Positions 26,564 through 36,013 of a stretch of 64,000 nucleotides of DNA are shown here, piece by piece; the first letter of the stretch is position 1; the number at the start of each line of letters is the position of its first letter. The translations under genes and the position numbers were made by a program. The notes under the pieces were generated by a model. It did no database searches and had not been told where the DNA came from. It saw nothing but the letters and a program-made list of their open reading frames with translations. The stretch covers positions 22,890 to 86,889 of the forward strand of contig NZ_OMWA01000020.1 of assembly GCF_900314615.1 (NCBI RefSeq). The letters are read 5' to 3'. This DNA is from an uncultured Methanobrevibacter sp. (GTDB taxonomy: Archaea; Methanobacteriota; Methanobacteria; Methanobacteriales; Methanobacteriaceae).

Positions 26564-27628
26564 TCTGCAAACTTTTTCTATTTTTTTTCTAAGTTTTTCA
26601 ACGGAATTTCCTAAAGCAAGTGCACTGTACATTGCTCCACCGGCGCCTGCACCTTCTTTAACAAATCCTTTGAGGTAATTTTTAAGTCCGCCATGTTCGG
26701 ATTCTTCAAATTTCGGATCAACCACGTTAACGGTAATGTTGCCGTCAATCTGTTTTAATATTCCGAATAAATCTGCGGTTTCATCACCTGCCACATAAAC
26801 TGTGGTTGCAAGATTAATTCTTGAAAAATCAAATGTAGGCTGTACGGATTTTATAATAGCGCATGCTGCGGCCATCTGAGTTCCACCCGCTAAAATAATT
26901 GGAATGTCTGAACCCAATACAATTCCTGCTATTGCCGGCAGTGTAGGATCACCTACTGCACCGATTGCCTGCATTGCATCAATATCATCAGTTTTAGGGT
27001 CAAGTCCCGCATTTTTAAGTCCCTCATCAACGACTTTGCTTTTCATGTCATGAGGATTGTGAGGCATGCTTCCGCTTACTTTTTCATTTGCGTCATATCC
27101 GAGTGCCCTCAGGACTCCCAAAGCGGTTGTAGTTCCTGCAGCAATACTTTCACCAATCAAAAGCATTTCATGTCTTCTTGATAATTCGGCACCTAAATCC
27201 TTTGCATTTTCAAATATTTCCAGTGGATTTAAAACACCTTTTCCGGTTCTTATATCTCTTCCATAGTCTTTTCCAAGGTTTACGTATTCCACATCGGGTT
27301 TGATTTTGGAACCTGCATCAACAATAACGAATGGGATGTTTGAAAGTTGAAGTGCCGCTTTTGTCAGTCTTGCTGGTGTAGGTGCAGCTTCATCTCCCAC
27401 TACGGTTTCAGCTGGAGCATCACAGCATCTCACTTCTCCCAAAACCATAAATTCTACATCTGAAGCGGGAGTATATTCTGTTAAATCAGCTGAAGGGCCT
27501 GCACCTGAAATTCCATCAATCAATGATGTTTCAGTTGTTCCAATTGTAAGTAAAAATACCGGATCGTCACATTCCTGTAATTTTCTGGTTAATTCATCTG
27601 ATCCGTAGGTTTTTATTCCATCAATCAT
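26561..27628 (-). CDS. cobT: Nicotinate-nucleotide-dependent phosphoribosyltransferase, CobT-like (UPF0284 family)
   Basis: Predicted to activate the lower-ligand base of corrinoids by transferring phosphoribose from nicotinate mononucleotide. The 355 residues include family-typical SLIDGISGAGPSADLTEYTPASDVE near the start, the Gly-rich IGESIAAGTTTALGVLRALGYDA, and GGTQMAAACAIIK. Methanogens use 5-hydroxybenzimidazole-type bases in methyl-transfer corrinoids, so this fits the organism. The ATG at 27628 is preferred to a GTG three codons upstream because AAGGTGA is well spaced from it. It overlaps the previous gene by 8 bases. Confidence 0.85.
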   Translation of the reverse strand: MIDGIKTYGSDELTRKLQECDDPVFLLTIGTTETSLIDGISGAGPSADLTEYTPASDVEFMVLGEVRCCDAPAETVVGDEAAPTPARLTKAALQLSNIPFVIVDAGSKIKPDVEYVNLGKDYGRDIRTGKGVLNPLEIFENAKDLGAELSRRHEMLLIGESIAAGTTTALGVLRALGYDANEKVSGSMPHNPHDMKSKVVDEGLKNAGLDPKTDDIDAMQAIGAVGDPTLPAIAGIVLGSDIPIILAGGTQMAAACAIIKSVQPTFDFSRINLATTVYVAGDETADLFGILKQIDGNITVNVVDPKFEESEHGGLKNYLKGFVKEGAGAGGAMYSALALGNSVEKLRKKIEKVCR

Positions 27629-28124
27629 CTTTTTCACCTTGTTTTTTCAACAAATCAATAATGATTTTATTCTGATTAATAATCTTTTTATTTTGAAGCA
27701 TAATTTTCTTTAACATTTCCATTTCCGGAAGTTCATCATCGGTTTTAAATGTCTTCCCGTCTCTTGCTCTTGGCGGAATTCTAATCTGCTCTTTTGGAGG
27801 AAGCTTATTTTCTTCTTTCGGCATTTTTGGAATTACTCCTCTAGATGCGCTGTCTTCTCTAGAGATAAAATCCACATATCTGTGTGTAACCTTGTTCTTT
27901 CCTCGCTCTTCCAATAATTCCATCAGTCTTTCATCCACATTGTCAACGCCGACAAGCTGTTCCTGCTCTACTTCATGAATTAATCTTTTCTGAATGTTGT
28001 ATGCGTTATAAATTGGTATTCCTCTGGCATTACATTCGTTTTTGAACATATCATGAATGTTGATGTCTCCAGTTAATTGTTTTACTCTTTTCTGCTCAAG
28101 AGTATTAGCACTATAAAATCCCAT
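27621..28124 (-). CDS. Uncharacterised protein upstream of cobT
   Basis: I do not recognise a family in these 167 residues. The N-terminal 95 residues are mixed helix/strand with QKRVKQLTGDINIHDMFKNE and a helix VDERLMELLEERG. A Pro/Lys-rich linker (about 108-130) follows, then a C-terminal coiled coil with repeated NKxI (about 135-163). No signal peptide, membrane segment or metal motif is present. It overlaps cobT by 8 bases and is probably its operon partner. Possible roles are scaffolding or regulation; neither is shown by the sequence. Confidence 0.65.
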   Translation of the reverse strand: MGFYSANTLEQKRVKQLTGDINIHDMFKNECNARGIPIYNAYNIQKRLIHEVEQEQLVGVDNVDERLMELLEERGKNKVTHRYVDFISREDSASRGVIPKMPKEENKLPPKEQIRIPPRARDGKTFKTDDELPEMEMLKKIMLQNKKIINQNKIIIDLLKKQGEKDD

Positions 28125-28172
28125 GTTTTTACTTATGTATCTCTAATTAAAAATATTTTTCATATATGAATT

Positions 28173-28231
28173 TGTCTAATTTTGATACATTAGTAAAGTA
28201 TTTATAAATTAAATGTCTAATTATTGTACAT
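28173..28231 (+). promoter_or_regulatory. Pair of 18-base repeats flanking a TATA box, candidate operator
   Basis: TGTCTAATTTTGATACAT (28173-28190) and TGTCTAATTATTGTACAT (28214-28231) match at 15 of 18 positions, 41 bases apart. Between them is TTTATAAATTAAA (28200-28212), a good TATA element for the gene at 28242. The first copy also holds the inverted repeat CTAAT...ATTAG. The layout, one site before and one after TATA, is what an archaeal repressor site looks like. The winged-helix product of 28242 is the obvious candidate ligand. Confidence 0.5.
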
Positions 28232-28241
28232 AGGTGATATA

Positions 28242-28691
28242 ATGTTAGTGGATATTTTGGGAAAACATCCTCAAATTAAAGTAATTGACTATATGTTATC
28301 CTGTCCGTTTCATGAAATGACTAAACAGCAGTTGGCTGTAGGTTCTGAAATATCAAGGTCCACATTAGATAGGTTCATTGAAGATTTTCTTGAATATGGT
28401 CTATTGTGTAAAAAGGGATCAAAATATATTGTTAATTCTAAATCTGTATTTATAAAAGAGTTTTATGAAATAAATAAGAAACTTGTGCAAATTGAGATCG
28501 AAACACAATCAAATCTTCCTGAAGAGAAATTTTTAGAATATTCTGATAAAGAATTAGATGAAATGTTAAGTGACATTCCTGATGAAGTTGATTTAGATAA
28601 ATTGGAATTTGAAATCGAATCAAGAGAATTTTATACATTTTCAGGGGATAATTCTGCAAAAAAACCATTTGATTTAATCTTGTTGGGGTGA
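28242..28691 (+). CDS. Winged-helix transcriptional regulator
   Basis: A protein of 149 residues. Residues 1-75 form a winged helix: KHPQIKVIDYMLSCPF, then MTKQQLAVGSEISRSTLDRFIEDFLEYGLLCKKGSKYIVN with recognition helix near 37-48. The C-terminal half is acidic (DKELDEMLSDIPDEVDLDKLEFE) and may serve dimerisation or protein contact. The ATG at 28242 is set by AGGTGAT at 28232-28238. It is followed without a gap by a small DUF3467-like gene, a pairing seen in several Methanobacteriales genomes as far as I recall. Likely autoregulated via the repeats upstream. Confidence 0.75.
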   Translation: MLVDILGKHPQIKVIDYMLSCPFHEMTKQQLAVGSEISRSTLDRFIEDFLEYGLLCKKGSKYIVNSKSVFIKEFYEINKKLVQIEIETQSNLPEEKFLEYSDKELDEMLSDIPDEVDLDKLEFEIESREFYTFSGDNSAKKPFDLILLG

Positions 28692-28695
28692 AATC

Positions 28696-28941
28696 ATGAA
28701 AAAAATATCTGATATACCATATGATGAAGAAGTTAAAATAAATGAAAATTCTAAAGTTGTACATGCATCTTCTTTTGGATTAGGCGGGTCTAGTGATGAA
28801 ATTAGGATAATCGTCTGCGATAAAAAATTAGTATGTAATGATAATGGATTTAAAATAATTAATGAATCAAATTTACAATTGGTAATTAGTAAAAAAACAG
28901 CTAAAGATTTAAAAAATCTTTTAGATGAATATATCGATTGA
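28696..28941 (+). CDS. Small DUF3467-like protein
   Basis: A protein of 81 residues. After a polar N-terminus comes SSFGLGGSSDEIRIIVCDKKLV and then NLQLVISKKTAKDLKNLLDEYI. The strand plus C-terminal 'xxVISxxTAKxLxxxLxE' helix resembles DUF3467, a small family of unknown function. The resemblance is by pattern only. The ATG follows GGGGTGA, which also contains the stop of the winged-helix gene, so the two are translationally coupled. Confidence 0.6.
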   Translation: MKKISDIPYDEEVKINENSKVVHASSFGLGGSSDEIRIIVCDKKLVCNDNGFKIINESNLQLVISKKTAKDLKNLLDEYID

Positions 28942-28955
28942 AAAGGGGTGTTTTT

Positions 28956-29230
28956 GTGAAAACCAACACCATTATTCAAGAGGAAATATTGTTCTTTTTG
29001 TACCATGACAAATATTTCAACAAGCGCCACACTCCAATTGTCAATATTTGTAACAAATTATCTCAAATTCCCTGTAAATACATCAAAAGGAATTAAAAAA
29101 CTTATATAAACTTAAATTAATTAGTTTTAAGAAAACTAAGCATGGTAATGATGTTTTCTTAAATATTAGTAAGAAAAAAGAAATTGAAGAGATAATTTCT
29201 AAAAAGCTTGATTCATTATATTCGTTATAA
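28956..29230 (+). pseudogene. Frameshifted winged-helix gene
   Basis: A GTG start (28956) with a good GGGGTG site at 28945-28950 opens a frame of 46 codons (MKTNTIIQEEILFFLYHDKYFN...IPCKYIKRN) that stops at 29096. The -1 frame takes over exactly there: from 29087 it reads KELKNLYKLKLISFKKTKHG and on to SLYSL, stopping at 29230. Adding one A to the four-A run at 29085-29088 joins both into a smooth 91-residue winged-helix-type protein. This is either a true one-base deletion or a homopolymer sequencing error. Confidence 0.7.
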
Positions 29231-29277
29231 GTTTATATTGATAAAAATTATATAATAAATATAAAATGTTATTTTAA

Positions 29278-30876
<1,599 letters not shown>

Positions 30877-30990
30877 TCGAGTGATAATTGTCAACTGTTA
30901 ATCAAATTTTGTTAAAATTAAATAACTCATATCGACCCAAATTATATTCAACCATCACATATAATAAAAATCACCATCATATTTAAAAAT

Positions 30991-31542
30991 ATGATAACAT
31001 TTATAACTGGTAACGAACATAAAGTTAAAGAAGCAGAGAACATTTTCAAAGATTATGACATAAACTTGAAGCATATTGATTTAGGTTACGAAGAACCTCA
31101 GGGAACTCTTGAGGAAGTGGCTATATCAGGCGCAAAATATGCTTGTCATGAACTTGACTGTCCTGTGATTGTTGAAGATGCTGGTTTATTCATTAAAGCT
31201 TTAAACGGATTTCCGGGAACATATTCTCATTATGTTCAGGATACTTTAGGAAATCAGGGAATTTTAAAGTTATTAGCAGATTCAAATGACCGTTATGCCG
31301 AATTCAGGTCAGTTATTGGGTACTGTGCCCCCAATTCTGAGCCCAAGACTTTTTTAGGCAAGGTGTCAGGTGAAATCGCAGTTGAAGAAAGAGGAGATTT
31401 AGGATTTGCTTTTGATCCGATTTTCTATGTTCCTAGTCTGGATAAGACTTTTGGAGAACTTACAACTGATGAAAAAAACCAATTTTCACATAGAAAAAAT
31501 TCTTTAGAACAATTCATTAAATGGTATTCTTCTAGAGAATAG
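30991..31542 (+). CDS. XTP/dITP diphosphatase (RdgB/HAM1 family)
   Basis: Hydrolyses non-canonical purine NTPs (ITP, XTP, dITP) to keep them out of nucleic acids. The 183 residues start with the substrate loop [14 protein letters not shown] (4-17). [23 protein letters not shown] (about 61-83) and [10 protein letters not shown] with the later [10 protein letters not shown] complete the family signature. No ribosome-binding site is visible, and a TATA-like run lies about 25-30 bases upstream, so the mRNA may be leaderless. It lies between kae1-bud32 and rps15. Confidence 0.95.
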   Translation: MITFITGNEHKVKEAENIFKDYDINLKHIDLGYEEPQGTLEEVAISGAKYACHELDCPVIVEDAGLFIKALNGFPGTYSHYVQDTLGNQGILKLLADSNDRYAEFRSVIGYCAPNSEPKTFLGKVSGEIAVEERGDLGFAFDPIFYVPSLDKTFGELTTDEKNQFSHRKNSLEQFIKWYSSRE

Positions 31543-31592
31543 TATATAATTGGGCTTATTTAAGATTTAAAAAATTTAAAGAGGTTTATATT

Positions 31593-31991
31593 ATGGCAAG
31601 ACCAGAATGGGTAACTTACAGTGATGAAGAAATTGAAGAAATGATTTTAAAATTTAACAGAGAAGGTAAAAGTACTTCCGAAATCGGTATTGTATTAAGA
31701 GACCAATACGGAATCCCTTCAGTTAAAGATGTAACTGGTGAAAGAATTACTGAAATCTTAAGAAGAAACGGTCAGGCTGGAGAATATCCGGAAGACTTAA
31801 TGAACTTAATCAGAAGAGCAGTAAACATCAGAGATCACTTAGAAGAAAACCCAAAAGACTTACACTCAAAAAGAGGATTAACTATCATTGAATCCAGAAT
31901 CAGAAGATTAGCTTCCTACTACGTAAGTGAAGGTAGATTACCAGAAGGTTGGAGATATAATCCAAGAGAAGCAGCACTCCTTGTTAAATAG
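31593..31991 (+). CDS. rps15: Small-subunit ribosomal protein uS15
   Basis: An rRNA-binding protein of the small-subunit platform. The 132 residues are the archaeal/eukaryotic (S13-like) length, with the N-terminal extension [20 protein letters not shown] and the core LRRNGQ...[21 protein letters not shown] (about 90-113). The start follows GAGGT. The last 11 bases overlap the proposed start of the RecJ-like gene. Confidence 0.97.
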   Translation: MARPEWVTYSDEEIEEMILKFNREGKSTSEIGIVLRDQYGIPSVKDVTGERITEILRRNGQAGEYPEDLMNLIRRAVNIRDHLEENPKDLHSKRGLTIIESRIRRLASYYVSEGRLPEGWRYNPREAALLVK

Positions 31992-33315
31992 AGCTAGTGA
32001 AGCTACAAGTATGCTCAAAGAGCATATGGAAAATGATTCAGTTATAAGATTAATTTCTCATAACGATGCTGATGGAATTTCAGCAGCTGCTGTTATAGCA
32101 AATGCTTTGGCTGAAGAAGATGTACAGTTTCATACTTCCAGCATCCCACGTCTAAAAGAAGAAGATGTTAATCATCTCAGAAGTGAAAAATATGATTTAT
32201 TTATTTTCACAGACATGGGAAGTCCTTTCATTAAGGAATTTAACACCTATAAGCATGATGTTATTGTAGCAGACCACCACCAGGTGGATGACACAGAAAG
32301 CGAAAGCAATGTCGTCCACGTCAATCCTCACCTTTTCGGTGTTGACGGAAGCAGGGATTTATGTGGTGCAGGTTCTGCTTATTTGACCATTCGTGATTTG
32401 GACAAAAAACATTTGGCATACTATGCACTTGTCGGTGCATTTGGAGATATGCAGGGACAAAGCGGCTTTACAGGTGTTAACAGATTAATCCTTGATGATG
32501 CACTTGAAAGCGGAAATCTGGAAATTCATGAAGGTTTAAAGATTGTTTCAAAATCAACCGAACCGATTTTCAAATCCCTTGCTTATACATTTTCACCGCC
32601 TCTTCCTGGAATCAGCGGTGATTTGGATGGTGCCCGTGAATTTTTAGAGAGGATGAATTTGTCCTACGGTATCAAATTCACAGATATGGAAGATGAAGAA
32701 AAAGATTTGCTTAAAGATGCACTTATTAACATAAACCCTGATATTTTCGGTGACTGTTACACTGTACCTAAACAGGTACCTATGCTTAGGGATTTGGAAG
32801 AATTCTCCTACATTCTTGATGCATGCGGCAAAAATAAAAAACAGGGCTTAGGTTTAAGCATTGCTTTGGGCGAAAAGGATCAGGCTTTGGATGCTGCCTT
32901 AAGATTTCAGCGCCAGTACCGTGACCAGATTGTTAAAGGCCTTCAGTGGGCTAAAAAAGAAGGAGCTCAGCAATTGAATTCTATACAATATTTGTATAGT
33001 GAAGATAAAGTTTTAAAATCTGTAATGGGAACTATTGCAAGTATAGGATTGTCCGTTGAGATACTTGATGAGTCAAAACCTGTCATTGGAATGTCAAGAC
33101 TGCACAATGACATTAAAATTTCAGGCAGAACAACAAGAGACATGGTTGAAAAAGGCGTTAATTTAGGCAAAGCTTTAAAAGACTCTTCAAACAATTTCGG
33201 CGGAACCGGCGGGGGCCACGATATTGCAGCAGGTGCTATGATACCTTATGAAAGCAAAGACAATTTCCTGCACATACTTGATGAAATGGTTGAATATCAG
33301 TTAAGTGGTGAATAA
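31981..33315 (+). CDS. RecJ-like single-strand exonuclease (DHH/DHHA1 family)
   Basis: A protein of about 444 residues of the archaeal RecJ/GAN family, a DHH phosphoesterase acting on single-stranded DNA or RNA; some members associate with the GINS/Cdc45-like replisome. Motifs visible are SHNDADG (motif I), FTDMGS, VADHHQ (the DHH motif) and the C-terminal [14 protein letters not shown] of DHHA1. The frame is open to a GTG at 31927, but that overlaps rps15 by 65 bases. The TTG at 31981 fits the family start better, though an ATG at 32011 is also possible. Confidence 0.88.
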   Translation: MLNRASEATSMLKEHMENDSVIRLISHNDADGISAAAVIANALAEEDVQFHTSSIPRLKEEDVNHLRSEKYDLFIFTDMGSPFIKEFNTYKHDVIVADHHQVDDTESESNVVHVNPHLFGVDGSRDLCGAGSAYLTIRDLDKKHLAYYALVGAFGDMQGQSGFTGVNRLILDDALESGNLEIHEGLKIVSKSTEPIFKSLAYTFSPPLPGISGDLDGAREFLERMNLSYGIKFTDMEDEEKDLLKDALININPDIFGDCYTVPKQVPMLRDLEEFSYILDACGKNKKQGLGLSIALGEKDQALDAALRFQRQYRDQIVKGLQWAKKEGAQQLNSIQYLYSEDKVLKSVMGTIASIGLSVEILDESKPVIGMSRLHNDIKISGRTTRDMVEKGVNLGKALKDSSNNFGGTGGGHDIAAGAMIPYESKDNFLHILDEMVEYQLSGE

Positions 33316-33316
33316 T

Positions 33317-34504
33317 ATGTTTTTAACAAACGAAGAACAACAAATGTGTGACGGAGAGTTTGGTGAAACTATTAGAAAAAGTATGGATATTCTTGTTGCA
33401 TTAGGGGATATCTATGGTGCTTCTAAATTAGTTGATATCACTTCCGCACAGGTATCTGGTGTTTCTTACAAAACTATCGGGGATGCTGGTTTAGAATATC
33501 TTGAAGATTTGGCTTTAGACGGATCCGGTAAAGCTACTATAAACGCTTCACTCAATCCGCCGGGAACTGATTTGGACAATTGGGAAAAATTAGGTTTTCC
33601 AAGGGATTTTGCAATCAAACAAAATCAGATTGTAGATGCATATGCAAATCTGGGAATTTCTAAAACATGTACCTGTACACCATACTTGGTTGGTAACGTT
33701 CCAAGATTCAGAGATCATGTTTCATGGTCAGAATCATCTGCTGTTGCATATGTCAACTCAGTAATAGGGGCCAGAACCAATCGTGAAGGAGGTCCTGCAG
33801 CTCTTGCAGCAGCAATTGTCGGTAAAACTCCTTTATACGGTTTCCATTTGGCTGAAAACAGACAGGCAAATTTGGTTGTTAATGTTTCCACTGAATTGAA
33901 AGGTGCTGATTTTGGTGCATTAGGTTACATTATCGGTAAATTTGTTGGTGGAGGAGTTCCATACTTCAAACTTCAAAACACTCCTAACAACAACGATTTG
34001 AAAACCTTGGGTGCGGCACTGGCATCATCAGGTTCAGTTGCACTTTACCATGTGGAAAACGTAACTCCTGAAGCTGATTTGATAAACAGTGATGAAATTG
34101 AAGATATCATGTTTATTTCCGATAAGGAAATTAATGAAACCCGTGAAAAATTAACAACTACTGACAGGGACCCTGATTTGATTTGTTTAGGATGTCCTCA
34201 TGCATCACTTGAAGAAATTAAACAAGTGGCTGAAATAGTACAAGGTAAAACTATTAAAAATAAACTGTGGATTTGTACATCTGTCAGTGTTAAAGCTACT
34301 GCTGACAGGATGGGCTACACTGAAACCATTGAAAAAGCAGGCGGAAACGTAGTATGCGACACCTGTATGGTTGTTGCTCCTATCGAAGATATGGGCTTTG
34401 AAGTAATCGGTGTAAATTCCGCAAAAGCAGCAAATTATGTTCCATCAATGTGCGGACTTGATGTTGTTTATAATGATGTAGAAAATCTTATTCGGTTTGA
34501 ATAA
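33317..34504 (+). CDS. Aconitase X, predicted phosphomevalonate dehydratase large subunit
   Basis: A protein of 395 residues of the AcnX large-subunit family. In archaea with the modified mevalonate pathway this enzyme converts phosphomevalonate to trans-anhydromevalonate phosphate. Cluster-type cysteines are at CTCTPY (about 115), CLGCPHAS (about 292) and CDTCMV (near 350). [33 protein letters not shown] is typical of the family. The ATG at 33317 is set by GGTGA at 33307-33311, which overlaps the stop region of the RecJ-like gene. The small subunit is not adjacent. Confidence 0.88.
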   Translation: MFLTNEEQQMCDGEFGETIRKSMDILVALGDIYGASKLVDITSAQVSGVSYKTIGDAGLEYLEDLALDGSGKATINASLNPPGTDLDNWEKLGFPRDFAIKQNQIVDAYANLGISKTCTCTPYLVGNVPRFRDHVSWSESSAVAYVNSVIGARTNREGGPAALAAAIVGKTPLYGFHLAENRQANLVVNVSTELKGADFGALGYIIGKFVGGGVPYFKLQNTPNNNDLKTLGAALASSGSVALYHVENVTPEADLINSDEIEDIMFISDKEINETREKLTTTDRDPDLICLGCPHASLEEIKQVAEIVQGKTIKNKLWICTSVSVKATADRMGYTETIEKAGGNVVCDTCMVVAPIEDMGFEVIGVNSAKAANYVPSMCGLDVVYNDVENLIRFE

Positions 34505-34525
34505 GATTTTTAAATTCTTTTTTTT
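34482..34525 (+). terminator. Long hairpin plus T-run spanning the AcnX stop
   Basis: A perfect 12-bp stem (34482-34493 with 34499-34510, core AATCTTATTC/GAATAAGATT) with a GGTTT loop contains the TAA stop in its second arm. A run of eight T follows. Confidence 0.75.
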
Positions 34526-34627
34526 CGAATTTAATTAATTTTAATTAATATGCTTATTTTTTGTTAAAACTTTAAATTACATAAACTCTATAAATTAAAC
34601 TAATAGAAATTGTGAGGAAGACTTTTT

Positions 34628-36013
34628 ATGAATTATTTAATTGTTGGTGCCGGAAATGCAAGCAGGCCTGTTGCAAGATTGCTTAATTATTTAGGCCATG
34701 ATGTTACTGTAACTGATTTGAAAGACTTGTCTGAATTTAAAATCGAGTTTCAAAGAAGTTTAATCGAAATGGAAAAAGAAGGAGTTAACTTGGATTTAGC
34801 AAATAAAGAACCTTCAGTCGAAGGTTTTGATGCAGCTTACATGCCTCCTACATTACCTGATTCAGCTCCTATTGCACAGCAAATTAAAAATTCAAATTTA
34901 AAGGTCTTGACAAATGAAGAATTCTCACAAACAGTTAATGATTTGATTCCTGTTGATATTATCGGAATCACCGGAACTATGGGCAAAACCACCACTACAT
35001 TCATTACAACAAGTCTGTTTAAGCAGGCAGGTTACAATGTATGGTCCTGCTCATCCCTGGTAAATAATCTTGTTTCAGAAGCAATTATTGACGGTATTGT
35101 TAAAGGCAAGCCGCAAGAATGTGACATTGCTATTTTTGAACTTCCTCACGGCACAATCGGTCTTCTTGACAGATTGGATATTAAAATAGGTCTTTTGACA
35201 AATATTGCCGAAGACCATCTCTCCGAGTTTGGAGGCTCACTTGAAAAATACCAGAAGCGTAAACTGGTTCTCGAAGCAATGAGCGAAACATTTATAGCAA
35301 ACAATTCCTGTCGTGACATAATAGAAAACGTCAGGGACAACGCAATATACTATGCTTTGGATGAGGATGTTGATTTCAAAGGAACTGCCGGAGACAAGTC
35401 ATTAACAATAAAATCCAAAGATGTGGAATTCACAACTCCATTTCATATGATGAGCTATTTCTTTGAAAATTCTGTTGCCGCATCTGCTGTTGCATTGACA
35501 TACGGTGTTGAAAAGCAGGACATTATTGACGCGTTAACAGTATTTAAAGGATTGCCTGCTCATATGGAAGATGTGGGGGACTATAACGGAAGGAAAGTTA
35601 TTCTTGATTCCGCATTCTTGTATGACGGTATGAAAATTACTTTGGACTACTTTAAAGATGAAAGCGTAGTCCTGTTCTTGGATCATTTTGATACATTATC
35701 TGTTAGAGATAAGGCAGAAGTTGGCGAACTGGTAAGCGGATATGACATAAAGACAGTTATTGCAAGCGGTTTTAATGAAGTTACTCAGGAAGTGGAAATG
35801 GAAGCCGCCAATGAGATTTTAGATGCAATAACCAATCCTGAAATCGAAAAAGTGGCTGTGGAAAACATTGAAATTGCAGCATGTGAAACATTCAGATATT
35901 CCGAACCGGGAGATATAATTCTCCATATGGGTCCGCTTATAGCATATGACAGGCTGACTACTGTCGAAAAAATTATGAGAGGACTTGAAGAGGGGAGTAA
36001 AAAGTATGAATAA
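34628..36013 (+). CDS. Mur ligase family protein (pseudomurein-type, first of pair)
   Basis: An ATP-dependent amide ligase of the Mur superfamily, 461 residues. An N-terminal Rossmann-like domain (GAGNASRPVARLLNYLGHDVTVTD) is followed by the central P-loop domain with GITGTMGKTTTTFIT (about 119-133) and the Mg-binding region IFELPHGTIG, then TNIAEDHLSEFG, and a C-terminal domain with ALPAHMEDVGDYNGRKVILDSA-like sequence. It probably adds a residue to a pseudomurein peptide precursor; the residue added cannot be read from the sequence. It overlaps the next Mur ligase by 8 bases. The F430 synthetase CfbE was considered less likely because its N-terminus differs. Confidence 0.78.
   Translation: MNYLIVGAGNASRPVARLLNYLGHDVTVTDLKDLSEFKIEFQRSLIEMEKEGVNLDLANKEPSVEGFDAAYMPPTLPDSAPIAQQIKNSNLKVLTNEEFSQTVNDLIPVDIIGITGTMGKTTTTFITTSLFKQAGYNVWSCSSLVNNLVSEAIIDGIVKGKPQECDIAIFELPHGTIGLLDRLDIKIGLLTNIAEDHLSEFGGSLEKYQKRKLVLEAMSETFIANNSCRDIIENVRDNAIYYALDEDVDFKGTAGDKSLTIKSKDVEFTTPFHMMSYFFENSVAASAVALTYGVEKQDIIDALTVFKGLPAHMEDVGDYNGRKVILDSAFLYDGMKITLDYFKDESVVLFLDHFDTLSVRDKAEVGELVSGYDIKTVIASGFNEVTQEVEMEAANEILDAITNPEIEKVAVENIEIAACETFRYSEPGDIILHMGPLIAYDRLTTVEKIMRGLEEGSKKYE

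Noticed and set aside
29085..29096. Programmed -1 frameshift site in the winged-helix gene at 28956
   Set aside because: The local sequence ATC-AAA-AGG does not give a classical slippery heptamer and no stimulatory stem is seen; a one-base deletion or sequencing error is simpler.
31927..31980. GTG start of the RecJ-like gene inside rps15
   Set aside because: It would overlap the ribosomal protein gene by 65 bases and adds residues not expected for the family.
34628..36013. Identification as coenzyme F430 synthetase (CfbE)
   Set aside because: CfbE is also a Mur-type ligase, but the N-terminal Rossmann segment and linkage to a second Mur ligase fit the pseudomurein type better; not fully excluded.
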